A stretch of 64,000 bases of DNA from Acanthosepion lycidas (GCA_963932145.1 OZ010590.1:51305112-51369111), one strand, 5' to 3'. Counted from the first letter of the stretch, positions 33,486 through 46,246 are shown. The notes: generated by a model not told the origin, from the sequence alone. Made by a program: numbers and translations.

Positions 33486-34070
33486 AATTTTGTAGTTCAA
33501 CTAGATTCTTAAATCTTCTGGAATTTATTGCTGTGATACAGCACTGAATGACCAATTTAGAAAAAGTCGCTAAGGGCTAAAGAACAGCCTCTTTCAGTAT
33601 ATACGTAGATTTTCTTGAACTTCAAGTCCCATTTCTTCCAGCCTTGATAATTTTGTAATTTTTTTTTTTTTTTTATTTTTTTCCGGCAGACGTAGGTTTT
33701 TAAAATAAATCAAACATTTCGTGGAAAATTTTGACATGTGCGACAATGCCTGACGAATTCATGCCTCTGATTCCATCGGAGGTGTCTTGTCACGGAAACA
33801 TCTAACAAAACATAGATTAAAAGTGTAAAGAAACTTTGACGTATTTTAATCTCGGAAAAAATGCCATCATATCGGGCGACGACAAGTATATTGATAGGCA
33901 ATAAATGTCGTTGGAAAATTCATTTCACACATGAAAATAGTTGTTCCGAGAAGCATGAAAATCACGAAATTCGTCTCAGTTGTCCGTATGTGGATTATGA
34001 ACACCGTCAAATATGAAGAAATGATCTATAATGATATTCCAGTTTGACGATCGACGCTAGCATGCTTTAG

Positions 34071-34154
34071 GTCAGGGTGGCCGAGCGGTCTAAGGCGCTG
34101 CGTTCAGGTCGCAGTCGGGTCTTCCCGGCTTGGGTTCGAATCCCACTCCTGACA
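34071..34154 (+). tRNA. tRNA-Leu(CAG), unit 22, T-stem variant
   Basis: G to T at 34130 (CGGCTTGGG) opens T-stem pair 49:65. Shared only with unit 28. Confidence 0.9.
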
Positions 34155-34561
34155 ATAGGACGACGTTATTTTCTTTTGCTATGATATATTTAGTCTTCCA
34201 TGTAAAAAATGAAAAAGAAGGAGCATTAAATTAAAAATCGCGTCTGTTGGCATGTCAATATTACGATCTAGAAGTTATGAAGAGCGTAAAAATACTAAAA
34301 TGTAAATCATTTTGAAAACGATGCGTGCAATTGTACTGAACATAGGCTAGCTGTGTAAAATATAGTCATTCTTGAATACTAGACGATTCTGTGGTCAATG
34401 TGCAGAAATTGAATTTGAAAATAAATTTACTTTCTTGAAAGTTAACTTTTCCTAAAAGTTTTATTTTCGCCGTAATTATTGATGGATTGAGAATTATTTT
34501 GGAGCCGAGATATCAAATTGAATTTGGGAAAAAAAAAAAAAAAAAACCTATCGGAAAAGCA

Positions 34562-34633
34562 TTCCGACACCGGGAATCGAACCCTAGCAGCCTGTGTGAA
34601 AGCCAGGAATCCTAACCACTAGACCATGTGGGA
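34562..34633 (-). tRNA. tRNA-Glu(TTC), unit 22, late form
   Basis: TAGGG T stem, and C39 to A (CCTGTGTG on +) opening anticodon-stem pair 31:39. Three stems now carry a mismatch. Confidence 0.75.
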
Positions 34634-35012
34634 AACTGGAATCAGTTTGTTGTTACAGGCTAAAGTATCAAACACGCTTCACACACTCTTAGAGATATTA
34701 TCCATCTCTCAGTTCCGAAACCGATAATGAATCATTGATTTGTATTCGTTATTGTATTGGTTGCTTTCGGAAAATAACATTTTACCTCATACACACCGAC
34801 CTCATATTCAACACCTGCTTCATACCGCTCACTTTTACAGTCAGACGTGACACGCTCTAGAGATTTTTGATGTAAGGCGTGAACAGTACTAGCACCCAAA
34901 TTTAATCAGCTTTGTCTGACAATCCATGAGTAAAATATTTGCATTTAAAATGGATTTCCTATTCCTCATAGAACATTTACAAAATCTACAGGTAAGACCG
35001 ATAAACGCGCTG

Positions 35013-35085
35013 CGCCGCGTGGCGTAATGGAAAAGGGGTCTGGCTTCCAATCAGAAGATTGCGCGTTCGAGTCTCATCGTTGTCG
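35013..35085 (+). tRNA. Arg-type tRNA-like with anticodon TCC, unit 22, probable pseudogene
   Basis: As unit 19. Anticodon at 35046-35048. Confidence 0.65.
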
Positions 35086-35669
35086 AATTTTGTTGTTCAA
35101 CTAGATTCTTAAATCTTCTGGAATTTATTGCTGTGATACAGCACTGAATGTCCAATTTAGAAAAAGTCGCTAAGGACTAAAGAACAGCCTCTTTCAGTAT
35201 ATACGTAGATTTTCTTGAACTTCAAGTCCCATTTCTTCCAGCCTTGATAATATTGTAATTTTTTTTTTTTTTTTTTTTTTTCCGGCAGACGTAGGTTTTT
35301 AAAATAAATCAAACATTTCGTGGAAAATTTTGACATGTGCGACAATGCCTGACGAATTCATGCCTCTGATTCCATCGGAGGTGTCTTGTCACGGAAACAT
35401 CTAACAAAACATAGATTAAAAGTGTAAAGAAACTTTGACGTATTTTAATCTCGGAAAAAATGCCATCATATCGGGCGACGACAAGTATATTGATAGGAAA
35501 TAAATGTCGTTGGAAAATTCATTTCACACATGAAAATAGTTGTTCCGAGAAGCATGAAAATCACGAAATTCGTCTCAGTTGTCCGTATGTGGATTATGAA
35601 CACCGTCAAATATGAAGAAATGATCTATAATGATATTCCAGTTTGACGATCGACGCTAGCATGCTTTAG

Positions 35670-35753
35670 GTCAGGGTGGCCGAGCGGTCTAAGGCGCTGC
35701 GTTCAGGTCGCAGTCGGGTCTTCCCGGCGTGGGTTCGAATCCCACTCCTGACA
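35670..35753 (+). tRNA. tRNA-Leu(CAG), unit 23
   Basis: Identical to the reference. Confidence 0.97.
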
Positions 35754-36163
35754 ATAGGACGACGTTATTTTCTTTTGCTATGATATATTTAGTCTTCCAT
35801 GTAAAAAATGAAAAAGAAGGAGCATTAAATTAAAAATCGCGTCTGTTGGCATGTCAATATTACGATCTAGAAGTTATGAAGAGCGTAAAAATACTAAAAT
35901 GTAAATCATTTTGAAAACGATGCGTGCAATTGTACTGAACATAGGCTAGCTGTGTAAAATATAGTCATTCTTGAATACTAGACGATTCTGTGGTCAATGT
36001 GCAGAAATTGAATTTGAAAATAAATTTACTTTCTTGAAAGTTAACTTTTCCTAAAAGTTTTATTTTCGCCGTAATTATTGATGGATTGAGAATTATTTCG
36101 GAGCCGAGATATCAAATTGAATTTGGGAAAAAAAAAAAAAAAAAAAAACCTATAGGAAAAGAA

Positions 36164-36235
36164 TTCCGACACCGGGAATCGAACCCTAGCAGCCTGTGTG
36201 AAAGCCAGGAATCCTAACCACTAGACCATGTGGGA
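36164..36235 (-). tRNA. tRNA-Glu(TTC), unit 23, late form
   Basis: As unit 22. Confidence 0.75.
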
Positions 36236-36615
36236 AACTGGAATCAGTTTGTTGTTACAGGCTAAAGTATCAAACACGCTTCACACACTCTTAGAGATAT
36301 TATCCATCTCTCAGTTCCGAAACCGATAATGAATCATTGATTTGTATTCGTTATTGTATTGGTTGCTTTCGGAAAATAACATTTTACCTCATACACACCG
36401 ACCTCATATTCAACACCTGCTTCATACCGCTCACTTTTACAGTCAGACGTGACACGCTCTAGAGATTTTTGATGTAAGGCGTGAACAGTACTAGCACCCA
36501 AATTTAATCAGCTTTTGTCTGACAATCCATGAGTAAAATATTTGCATTTAAAATGGATTTCCTATTCCTCATAGAACATTTACAAAATCTACAGGTAAGA
36601 CCGATAAACGCGCTG

Positions 36616-36688
36616 CGCCGCGTGGCGTAATGGAAAAGGGGTCTGGCTTCCAATCAGAAGATTGCGCGTTCGAGTCTCATCGTTGTCG
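36616..36688 (+). tRNA. Arg-type tRNA-like with anticodon TCC, unit 23, probable pseudogene
   Basis: As unit 19. Confidence 0.65.
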
Positions 36689-37273
36689 AATTTTGTTGTT
36701 CAACTAGATTCTTAAATCTTCTGGAATTTATTGCTGTGATACAGCACTGAATGTCCAATTAAGAAAAAGTCGCTCAGGACTAAAGAAACAGCTTCTTTTA
36801 GTATACACGTAGATTTTCTTGAACTTCAAGTCCCATTTCTTCCAGCCTTGATAATTTTGTAATTTTTTTTTTTTTTTATTTTTTTCCGGCAGACGTAGCT
36901 TTTTAAAATAAATCAAACATTTCGTGGAAAATTTTGACATGTGCGACAATGCCTGACGAATTCATGCCTCTGATTCCATTGGAGGTGTCTTGTCACGGAA
37001 ACATCTAACAAAACATAGATTAAAAGTGTAAAGAAACTTTGACGTATTTTAATCTCGGAAAAAATGCCATCATATCGGGCGACGACAAGTATATTGATAG
37101 GAAATAAATGTCGTTGGAAAATTCATTTCACACATGAAAATAGTTGTTCCGAGAAGCATGAAAATCACGAAATTCGTCTCAGTTGTCCGTATGTGGATTA
37201 TGAACACCGTCAAATATGAAGAAATGATCTATAATGATATTCCAGTTTGACGATCGACGCCAGCATGTTTTAG

Positions 37274-37357
37274 GTCAGGGTGGCCGAGCGGTCTAAGGCG
37301 CTGCGTTCAGGTCGCAGTCGGGTCTTCCCGGCGTGGGTTCGAATCCCACTCCTGACA
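37274..37357 (+). tRNA. tRNA-Leu(CAG), unit 24
   Basis: Identical to the reference. Flanks are GCATGTTTTAG before and GGACTTTATTTTC after (3 bp shorter), a marker pair shared with units 30, 35, 38 and 40. Confidence 0.97.
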
Positions 37358-37758
37358 ATAGGACTTTATTTTCTTTTGCTATGATATATTTAGTCTTCCA
37401 TGTAAAAAATGAAAAAGAAAGAGCATTAAATTAAAAATCGCGTCTGTTGGCATGTCAATATTACGATCTAGAAGTTATGAAGAGCGTAAAAATACTAAAA
37501 TGTAAATCATTTTGAAAACGATGCGTGCAATTATACTGAACATAGGCTAGCTGTGTAAAATATAGTCATTCTTAAATACTAGACGATTCTGTGGTCAATG
37601 TGCAGAAATTGAATTTGAAAATAAATTTACTTTCTTGAAAGTTAACTTTTCCTAAAAGTTTTATTTTCGCCGTAATTATTGATGGATTGAGAATTATTTC
37701 GGAGCCGAGATATCAAATTGAATTTGGGAAAAAAAAAAAAAAACCTATAGGAAAAGCA

Positions 37759-37830
37759 TTCCGACACCGGGAATCGAACCCTAGCAGCCTGTGTGAAAGC
37801 CAGGAATCCTAACCACTGGACCATGTGGGA
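37759..37830 (-). tRNA. tRNA-Glu(TTC), unit 24, late form
   Basis: As unit 22, plus T13 to C in the D arm (CACTGGACC on +). Also found in units 25, 30, 31 and 35-37. The T13 change lets a 76-codon - strand ORF run through the gene. Confidence 0.73.
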
Positions 37831-38210
37831 AACTGGAATCAGTTTGTTGTTACAGGCTAAAGTATCAAACACGCTTCACACACTCTTAGAGATATTATCC
37901 ATCTCTCAGTTCCGAAACCGATAATGAATCATTGATTTGTATTCGTTATTGTATTGGTTGCTTTCGGAAAATAACATTTTACCTCATACACACCGACCTC
38001 ATATTCAACACCTGCTTCATACCGCTCACTTTTACAGTCAGACGTGACACGCTCTAGAGATTTTTGATGTAAGGCGTAAACAGTACTAGCACCCAAATTT
38101 AATCAGCTTTTGTCTGACAATCCATGAGTAAAATATTTGCATTTAAAATGGATTTCCTATTCCTCATAGAACATTTACAAAATCTACAGGTAAGAACGAT
38201 TAACGGGCTG

Positions 38211-38283
38211 CGCCGCGTGGCGTAATGGAAAAGGCGTCTGGCTTCGAATCAGAAGATTGCGAGTTCGAGTCTCGTCGTTGTCG
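38211..38283 (+). tRNA. tRNA-Arg(TCG)-like, unit 24
   Basis: As the unit 20 late reference. Confidence 0.8.
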
Positions 38284-38868
38284 AATTTTGTAGTTCAACT
38301 AGATTCTTAAATCTTCTGGAATTTATTGCTGTGATACAACACTGAATGTCCAATTTAGAAAAAGTCGCTAAGGACTAAAGAACAGCCTCTTTCAGTATAT
38401 ACGTAGATTTTCTTGAACTTAAAGTCCCATTTCTTCCAGCCTTGATAATTTTGTAATTTTTTTTTTTTTTTTATTTTTTTCCGGCAGACGTAGGTTTTTA
38501 AAATAAATCAAACATTTCGTGGAAAATTTTGACATGTGCGACAATGCCTGACGAATTCATGCCTCTGATTCCATCGGAGGTGTCTTGTCACGGAAACATC
38601 TAACAAAACATAGATTAAAAGTGTAAAGAAACTTTGACGTATTTTAATCTCGGAAAAAATGCCATCATATCGGGCGACGACAAGTATATTGATAGGAAAT
38701 AAATGTCGTTGGAAAATTCATTTCACACATCAAAATAGTTGTTCCGAGAAGCATGAAAATCACGAAATTCGTCTCAGTTGTCCGTATGTGGATTATGAAC
38801 ACCGTCAAATATGAAGAAATGATCTATAATGATATTCCAGTTTGACGATCGACGCTAGCATGCTTTAG

Positions 38869-38952
38869 GTCAGGGTGGCCCAGCGGTCTAAGGCGCTGCG
38901 TTCAGGTCGCAGTCGGGTCTTCCCGGCGAGGGTTCGAATCCCACTCCTGACA
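38869..38952 (+). tRNA. tRNA-Leu(CAG), unit 25, D- and T-arm variant
   Basis: Same allele as unit 20. Confidence 0.88.
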
Positions 38953-39345
38953 ATAGGACGACGTTATTTTCTTTTGCTATGATATATTTAGTCTTCCATG
39001 TAAAAAATGAAAAAGAAGGAGCATTAAATTAAAAATCGCGTCTGTTGGCATGTCAATATTACGATCTAGAAGTTATGAAGAGCGTAAAAATACTAAAATG
39101 TAAATCATTTTGAAAACGATGCGTGCAATTGTACTGAACATAGGCTAGCTGTGTAATCTTGAATACTAGACGATTCTGTGGTCAATGTGCAGAAATTGAA
39201 TTTGAAAATAAATTTACTTTCTTGAAAGTTAACTTTTCCTAAAAGTTTTATTTTCGCCGTAATTATTGATGGATTGAGAATTATTTCGGAGCCGAGATAT
39301 CAAATTGAATTTGGGAAAAAAAAAAAAAAACCTATAGGAAAAGCA

Positions 39346-39417
39346 TTCCGACACCGGGAATCGAACCCTAGCAGCCTGTGTGAAAGCCAGGAATCCTAAC
39401 CACTGGACCATGTGGGA
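39346..39417 (-). tRNA. tRNA-Glu(TTC), unit 25, late form
   Basis: As unit 24. Confidence 0.73.
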
Positions 39418-39797
39418 AACTGGAATCAGTTTGTTGTTACAGGCTAAAGTATCAAACACGCTTCACACACTCTTAGAGATATTATCCATCTCTCAGTTCC
39501 GAAACCGATAATGAATCATTGATTTGTATTCGTTATTGTATTGGTTGCTTTCGGAAAATAACATTTTACCTCATACACACCGACCTCATATTCAACACCT
39601 GCTTCATACCGCTCACTTTTACAGTCAGACGTGACACGCTCTAGAGATTTTTGATGTAAGGCGTAAACAGTACTAGCACCCAAATTTAATCAGCTTTTGT
39701 CTGACAATCCATGAGTAAAATATTTGCATTTAAAATGGATTTCCTATTCCTCATAGAACATTTACAAAATCTACAGGTAAGAACGATTAACGGGCTG

Positions 39798-39870
39798 CGC
39801 CGCGTGGCGTAATGGAAAAGGCGTCTGGCTTCGAATCAGAAGATTGCGAGTTCGAGTCTCGTCGTTGTCG
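39798..39870 (+). tRNA. tRNA-Arg(TCG)-like, unit 25
   Basis: As the unit 20 late reference. Confidence 0.8.
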
Positions 39871-40455
39871 AATTTTGTAGTTCAACTAGATTCTTAAATC
39901 TTCTGGAATTTATTGCTGTGATACAACACTGAATGTCCAATTTAGAAAAAGTCGCTAAGGACTAAAGAACAGCCTCTTTCAGTATATACGTAGATTTTCT
40001 TGAACTTAAAGTCCCATTTCTTCCAGCCTTGATAATTTTGTAATTTTTTTTTTTTTTTTATTTTTTTCCGGCAGACGTAGGTTTTTAAAATAAATCAAAC
40101 ATTTCGTGGAAAATTTTGACATGTGCGACAATGCCTGACGAATTCATGCCTCTGATTCCATCGGAGGTGTCTTGTCACGTAAACATCTAACAAAACATAG
40201 ATTAAAAGTGTAAAGAAACTTTGACGTATTTTAATCTCGGAAAAAATGCCATCATATCGGGCGACGACAAGTATATTGATAGGAAATAAATGTCGTTGGA
40301 AAATTCATTTCACACATGAAAATAGTGGTTCCGAGAAGCATGAAAATCACGAAATTCGTCTCAGTTGTCCGTATGTGGATTATGAACACCGTCAAATATG
40401 AAGAAATGATCTATAATGATATTCCAGTTTGACGATCGACGCTAGCATGCTTTAG

Positions 40456-40539
40456 TTCAGGGTGGCCGAGCGGTCTAAGGCGCTGCGTTCAGGTCGCAGT
40501 CGGGTCTTCCCGGCGTGGGTTCGAATCCCACTCCTGACA
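40456..40539 (+). tRNA. tRNA-Leu(CAG), unit 26, G1T
   Basis: The first base is T instead of G (TTTAGTTCAGG), so terminal pair 1:72 is T:C. Shared with units 31, 32 and 36. The rest is the reference sequence. 5' processing by RNase P may be affected. Confidence 0.92.
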
Positions 40540-40932
40540 ATAGGACGACGTTATTTTCTTTTGCTATGATATATTTAGTCTTCCATGTAAAAAATGAAAA
40601 AGAAGGAGCATTAAATTAAAAATCGCGTCTGTTGGCATGTCAATATTACGATCTAGAAGTTATGAAGAGCGTAAAAATACTAAAATGTAAATCATTTTGA
40701 AAACGATGCGTGCAATTGTACTGAACATAGGCTAGCTGTGTAATCTTGAATACTAGACGATTCTGTGGTCAATGTGCAGAAATTGAATTTGAAAATAAAT
40801 TTACTTTCTTGAAAGTTAACTTTTCCTAAAAGTTTTATTTTCGCCGTAATTATTGATGGATTGAGAATTATTTCGGAGCCGAGATATCAAATTGAATTTG
40901 GGGAAAAAAAAAAAAAACCTATAGGAAAAGCA

Positions 40933-41004
40933 TTCCGACACCGGGAATCGAACCCTAGCAGCCTGGGTGAAAGCCAGGAATCCTAACCACTAGACCATGT
41001 GGGA
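40933..41004 (-). tRNA. tRNA-Glu(TTC), unit 26, late form
   Basis: As unit 20. Confidence 0.8.
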
Positions 41005-41384
41005 AACTGGAATCAGTTTGTTGTTACAGGCTAAAGTATCAAACACGCTTCACACACTCTTAGAGATATTATCCATCTCTCAGTTCCGAAACCGATAATG
41101 AATCATTGATTTGTATTCGTTATTGTATTGGTTGCTTTCGGAAAATAACATTTTACCTCATACACACCGACCTCATATTCAACACCAGCTTCAGACCGCT
41201 CACTTTTACAGTCAGACGTGACACGCTCTACTGATTTTTGATGTAAGGCGTAAACAGTACTAGCAGCCAAATTTAATCAGCTTTTGTCTGACAATCCATG
41301 AGTAAAATATTTGCATTTAAAATGGATTTCCTATTCCTCATAGAACATTTACAAAATCTACAGGTAAGAACAATAAACGGGCTG

Positions 41385-41457
41385 CGCCGCGTGGCGTAAT
41401 GGAAAAGGCGTCTGGCTTCGAATCAGAAGATTGCGAGTTCGAGTCTCGTCGTTGTCG
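41385..41457 (+). tRNA. tRNA-Arg(TCG)-like, unit 26
   Basis: As the unit 20 late reference. Confidence 0.8.
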
Positions 41458-42042
41458 AATTTTGTAGTTCAACTAGATTCTTAAATCTTCTGGAATTTAT
41501 TGCTGTGATACAGCACTGAATGTCCAATTAAGAAAAAGTCGCTAAGGACTAAAGAACAGCCTCGTTCAGTATATACGTAGATTTTCTTGAACTTCAAGTC
41601 CCATTTCTTCCAGCCTTGATAATTTTGTAATTTTTTTTTTTTTTTTTTTTTTTTCCGGCAGACGTAGGTTTTTAAAATAAATCAAACATTTCGTGGAAAA
41701 TTTTGACATGTGCGACAATGCCTGACGAATTCATGCCTCTGATTCCATCGGAGGTGTCTTGTCACGGAAACATCTAACAAAACATAGATTAAAAGTGTAA
41801 AGAAACTTTGACGTATTTTAATCTCGGAAAAAATGCCATCATATCGGGCGACGACAAGTATATTGATAGGAAATAAATGTCGTTGGAAAATTCATTTCAC
41901 ACATGAAAATAGTTGTTCCGAGAAGCATGAAAATCACGAAATTCGTCTCAGTTGTCCGTATGTGGATTATGAACACCGTCAAATATGAAGAAATGATCTA
42001 TAATGATATTCCAGTTTGACGATCGACGCTAGCATGCTTTAG

Positions 42043-42126
42043 GTCAGGGTGGCCCAGCGGTCTAAGGCGCTGCGTTCAGGTCGCAGTCGGGTCTTCCCGG
42101 CGAGGGTTCGAATCCCACTCCTGACA
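42043..42126 (+). tRNA. tRNA-Leu(CAG), unit 27, D- and T-arm variant
   Basis: Same allele as unit 20. Confidence 0.88.
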
Positions 42127-42519
42127 ATAGGACGACGTTATTTTCTTTTGCTATGATATATTTAGTCTTCCATGTAAAAAATGAAAAAGAAGGAGCATTA
42201 AATTAAAAATCGCGTCTGTTGGCATGTCAATATTACGATCTAGAAGTTATGAAGAGCGTAAAAATACTAAAATGTAAATCATTTTGAAAACGATGCGTGC
42301 AATTGTACTGAACATAGGCTAGCTGTGTAATCTTGAATACTAGACGATTCTGTGGTCAATGTGCAGAAATTGAATTTGAAAATAAATTTACTTTCTTGAA
42401 AGTTAACTTTTCCTAAAAGTTTTATTTTCGCCGTAATTATTGATGGATTGAGAATTATTTCGGAGCCGAGATATCAAATTGAATTTGGGGAAAAAAAAAA
42501 AAAACCTATAGGAAAAGCA

Positions 42520-42591
42520 TTCCGACACCGGGAATCGAACCCTAGCAGCCTGGGTGAAAGCCAGGAATCCTAACCACTAGACCATGTGGGA
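42520..42591 (-). tRNA. tRNA-Glu(TTC), unit 27, late form
   Basis: As unit 20. Confidence 0.8.
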
Positions 42592-42971
42592 AACTGGAAT
42601 CAGTTTGTTGTTACAGGCTAAAGTATCAAACACGCTTCACACACTCTTAGAGATATTATCCATCTCTCAGTTCCGAAACCGATAATGAATCATTGATTTG
42701 TATTCGTTATTGTATTGGTTGCTTTCGGAAAATAACATTTTACCTCATACACACCGACCTCATATTCAACACCAGCTTCAGACCGCTCACTTTTACAGTC
42801 AGACGTGACACGCTCTAGTGATTTTTGATGTAAGGCGTAAACAGTACTAGCAGCCAAATTTAATCAGCTTTTGTCTGACAATCCATGAGTAAAATATTTG
42901 CATTTAAAATGGATTTCCTATTCCTCATAGAACATTTACAAAATCTACAGGTAAGAACGCTAAACGGGCTG

Positions 42972-43044
42972 CGCCGCGTGGCGTAATGGAAAAGGCGTCT
43001 GGCTTCGAATCAGAAAATTGCGAGTTCGAGTCTCGTCGTTGTCG
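42972..43044 (+). tRNA. tRNA-Arg(TCG)-like, unit 27
   Basis: Late form with variable region AAATT, as in units 21 and 33. Confidence 0.79.
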
Positions 43045-43629
43045 AATTTTGTAGTTCAACTAGATTCTTAAATCTTCTGGAATTTATTGCTGTGATACAG
43101 CACTGAATGACCAATTTAGAAAAAGTCGCTAAGGGCTAAAGAACAGCCTCTTTCAGTATATACGTAGATTTTCTTGAACTTCAAGTCCCATTTCTTCCAG
43201 CCTTGATAATTTTGTAATTTTTTTTTTTTTTTTATTTTTTTCCGGCAGACGTAGGTTTTTAAAATAAATCAAACATTTCGTGGAAAATTTTGACATGTGC
43301 GACAATGCCTGACGAATTCATGCCTCTGATTCCATCGGAGGTGTCTTGTCACGGAAACATCTAACAAAACATAGATTAAAAGTGTAAAGAAACTTTGACG
43401 TATTTTAATCTCGGAAAAAATGCCATCATATCGGGCGACGACAAGTATATTGATAGGAAATAAATGTCGTTGGAAAATTCATTTCACACATGAAAATAGT
43501 TGTTCCGAGAAGCATGAAAATCACGAAATTCGTCTCAGTTGTCCGTATGTGGATTATGAACACCGTCAAATATGAAGAAATGATCTATAATGATATTCCA
43601 GTTTGACGATCGACGCTAGCATGCTTTAG

Positions 43630-43713
43630 GTCAGGGTGGCCGAGCGGTCTAAGGCGCTGCGTTCAGGTCGCAGTCGGGTCTTCCCGGCTTGGGTTCGAAT
43701 CCCACTCCTGACA
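43630..43713 (+). tRNA. tRNA-Leu(CAG), unit 28, T-stem variant
   Basis: G to T at 43689, as in unit 22. Confidence 0.9.
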
Positions 43714-44119
43714 ATAGGACGACGTTATTTTCTTTTGCTATGATATATTTAGTCTTCCATGTAAAAAATGAAAAAGAAGGAGCATTAAATTAAAAATCGC
43801 GTCTGTTGGCATGTCAATATTACGATCTAGAAGTTATGAAGAGCGTAAAAATACTAAAATGTAAATCATTTTGAAAACGATGCGTGCAATTGTACTGAAC
43901 ATAGGCTAGCTGTGTAAAATATAGTCATTCTTGAATACTAGACGATTCTGTGGTCAATGTGCAGAAATTGAATTTGAAAATAAATTTACTTTCTTGAAAG
44001 TTAACTTTTCCTAAAAGTTTTATTTTCGCCGTAATTATTGATGGATTGAGAATTATTTTGGAGCCGAGATATCAAATTGAATTTGGGAAAAAAAAAAAAA
44101 AAAACCTATCGGAAAAGCA

Positions 44120-44191
44120 TTCCGACACCGGGAATCGAACCCTAGCAGCCTGTGTGAAAGCCAGGAATCCTAACCACTAGACCATGTGGGA
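44120..44191 (-). tRNA. tRNA-Glu(TTC), unit 28, late form
   Basis: As unit 22. Confidence 0.75.
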
Positions 44192-44570
44192 AACTGGAAT
44201 CAGTTTGTTGTTACAGGCTAAAGTATCAAACACGCTTCACACACTCTTAGAGATATTATCCATCTCTCAGTTCCGAAACCGATAATGAATCATTGATTTG
44301 TATTCGTTATTGTATTGGTTGCTTTCGGAAAATAACATTTTACCTCATACACACCGACCTCATATTCAACACCTGCTTCATACCGCTCACTTTTACAGTC
44401 AGACGTGACACGCTCTAGAGATTTTTGATGTAAGGCGTGAACAGTACTAGCACCCAAATTTAATCAGCTTTGTCTGACAATCCATGAGTAAAATATTTGC
44501 ATTTAAAATGGATTTCCTATTCCTCATAGAACATTTACAAAATCTACAGGTAAGACCGATAAACGCGCTG

Positions 44571-44643
44571 CGCCGCGTGGCGTAATGGAAAAGGCGTCTG
44601 GCTTCCAATCAGAAGATTGCGCGTTCGAGTCTCATCGTTGTCG
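44571..44643 (+). tRNA. Arg-type tRNA-like with anticodon TCC, unit 28, probable pseudogene
   Basis: TCC at 44604-44606 with the damaged T stem of unit 19, but the D arm keeps GGCG, so pair 10:25 is intact. It is the only TCC copy with that feature. Confidence 0.67.
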
Positions 44644-45226
44644 AATTTTGTTGTTCAACTAGATTCTTAAATCTTCTGGAATTTATTGCTGTGATACAGC
44701 ACTGAATGTCCAATTTAGAAAAAGTCGCTAAGGACTAAAGAACAGCCTCTTTCAGTATATACGTAGATTTTCTTGAACTTCAAGTCCCATTTCTTCCAGC
44801 CTTGATAATTTTGTAATTTTTTTTTTTTTTTTTTTTTTCCGGCAGACGTAGGTTTTTAAAATAAATCAAACATTTCGTGGAAAATTTTGACATGTGCGAC
44901 AATGCCTGACGAATTCATGCCTCTGATTCCATCGGAGGTGTCTTGTCACGGAAACATCTAACAAAACATAGATTAAAAGTGTAAAGAAACTTTGACGTAT
45001 TTTAATCTCGGAAAAAATGCCATCATATCGGGCGACGACAAGTATATTGATAGGAAATAAATGTCGTTGGAAAATTCATTTCACACATGAAAATAGTTGT
45101 TCCGAGAAGCATGAAAATCACGAAATTCGTCTCAGTTGTCCGTATGTGGATTATGAACACCGTCAAATATGAAGAAATGATCTATAATGATATTCCAGTT
45201 TGACGATCGACGCTAGCATGCTTTAG

Positions 45227-45310
45227 GTCAGGGTGGCCGAGCGGTCTAAGGCGCTGCGTTCAGGTCGCAGTCGGGTCTTCCCGGCGTGGGTTCGAATCCC
45301 ACTCCTGACA
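45227..45310 (+). tRNA. tRNA-Leu(CAG), unit 29
   Basis: Identical to the reference. The downstream flank has TCTTTCATG and AAATTAAAAAG, shared with unit 34. Confidence 0.97.
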
Positions 45311-45721
45311 ATAGGACGACGTTATTTTCTTTTGCTATGATATATTTAGTCTTTCATGTAAAAAAATTAAAAAGAAAGAGCATTAAATTAAAAATCGCGT
45401 CTGTTGGCATGTCAATATTACGATCTAGAGGTTATGAAGAGCGTAAAAATACTAAAATGTAAATCATTTTGAAAACGATGCGTGCAATTGTACTGAACAT
45501 AGGCTAGCTGTGTAAAATATAGTCATTCTTGAATACTAGACGATTCTGTGGTCAATGTGCAGAAATTGAATTTGAAAATAAATTTACTTTCTTGAAAGTT
45601 AACTTTTCCTAAAAGTTTTATTTTCGCCGTAATTATTGATGGATTGAGAATTATTTCGGAGCCGAGATATCAAATTGAATTTGGGAAAAAAGAAAAAAAA
45701 AAAAAACCTATAGGAAAAGAA

Positions 45722-45793
45722 TTCCGACACCGGGAATCGAACCCTAGCAGCCTGTGTGAAAGCCAGGAATCCTAACCACTAGACCATGTGGGA
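45722..45793 (-). tRNA. tRNA-Glu(TTC), unit 29, late form
   Basis: As unit 22. The downstream A-run is interrupted by G, as in unit 34. Confidence 0.75.
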
Positions 45794-46173
45794 AACTGGA
45801 ATCAGTTTGTTGTTACAGGCTAAAGTACCAAACACGCTTCACACACTCTTAGAGATATTATCCATCTCTCAGTTCCGAAACCGATAATGAATCATTGATT
45901 TGTATTCGTTATTGTATTGGTTGCTTTCGGAAAATAACATTTTACCTCATACACACCGACCTCATATTCAACACCTGCTTCATACCGCTCACTTTTACAG
46001 TCAGACGTGACACGCTCTAGAGATTTTTGATGTAAGGCGTGAACAGTACTAGCACCCAAATTTAATCAGCTTTTGTCTGACAATCCATGAGTAAAATATT
46101 TGCATTTAAAATGGATTTCCTATTCCTCATAGAACATTTACAAAATCTACAGGTAAGACCGATAAACGCGCTG

Positions 46174-46246
46174 CGCCGCGTGGCGTAATGGAAAAGGGGT
46201 CTGGCTTCCAATCAGAAGATTGCGCGTTCGAGTCTCATCGTTGTCG
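46174..46246 (+). tRNA. Arg-type tRNA-like with anticodon TCC, unit 29, probable pseudogene
   Basis: As unit 19. Confidence 0.65.

Larger units (their letters stand above)
30895..40455. repeat. Higher-order repeat block A (units 20-25)
   Basis: A six-unit block related to block B at an offset of 9,557-9,561 bp. Paired markers: units 20/26 CCTCGTTCAG after the Arg-type gene; units 21/27 GAAAATTGCG and AAGGGCTAAAG; units 22/28 CGGCTTGGG in tRNA-Leu and CCTATCGG; units 24/30 GCATGTTTTAGG and GGACTTTATT. The tRNA-Leu alleles of units 20 and 25 differ from their partners 26 and 31, suggesting local conversion. Confidence 0.8.

Noticed and set aside
33710..33901. A 63-codon - strand ORF in the spacer after unit 21
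   Set aside because: Depends on a private substitution (GATAGGCAAT for GATAGGAAAT). No partner in the other units.
37642..37872. A 76-codon - strand ORF repeated identically at 37642, 39229, 47201, 48788 and 55163, with a shorter 60-codon form at 56750
   Set aside because: It reads straight through tRNA-Glu and its poly-T terminator. Identity follows from higher-order duplication, and it is absent in units with ordinary tRNA-Glu because a stop codon (TAG) in the D arm closes the frame. No start context or homology is recognised.
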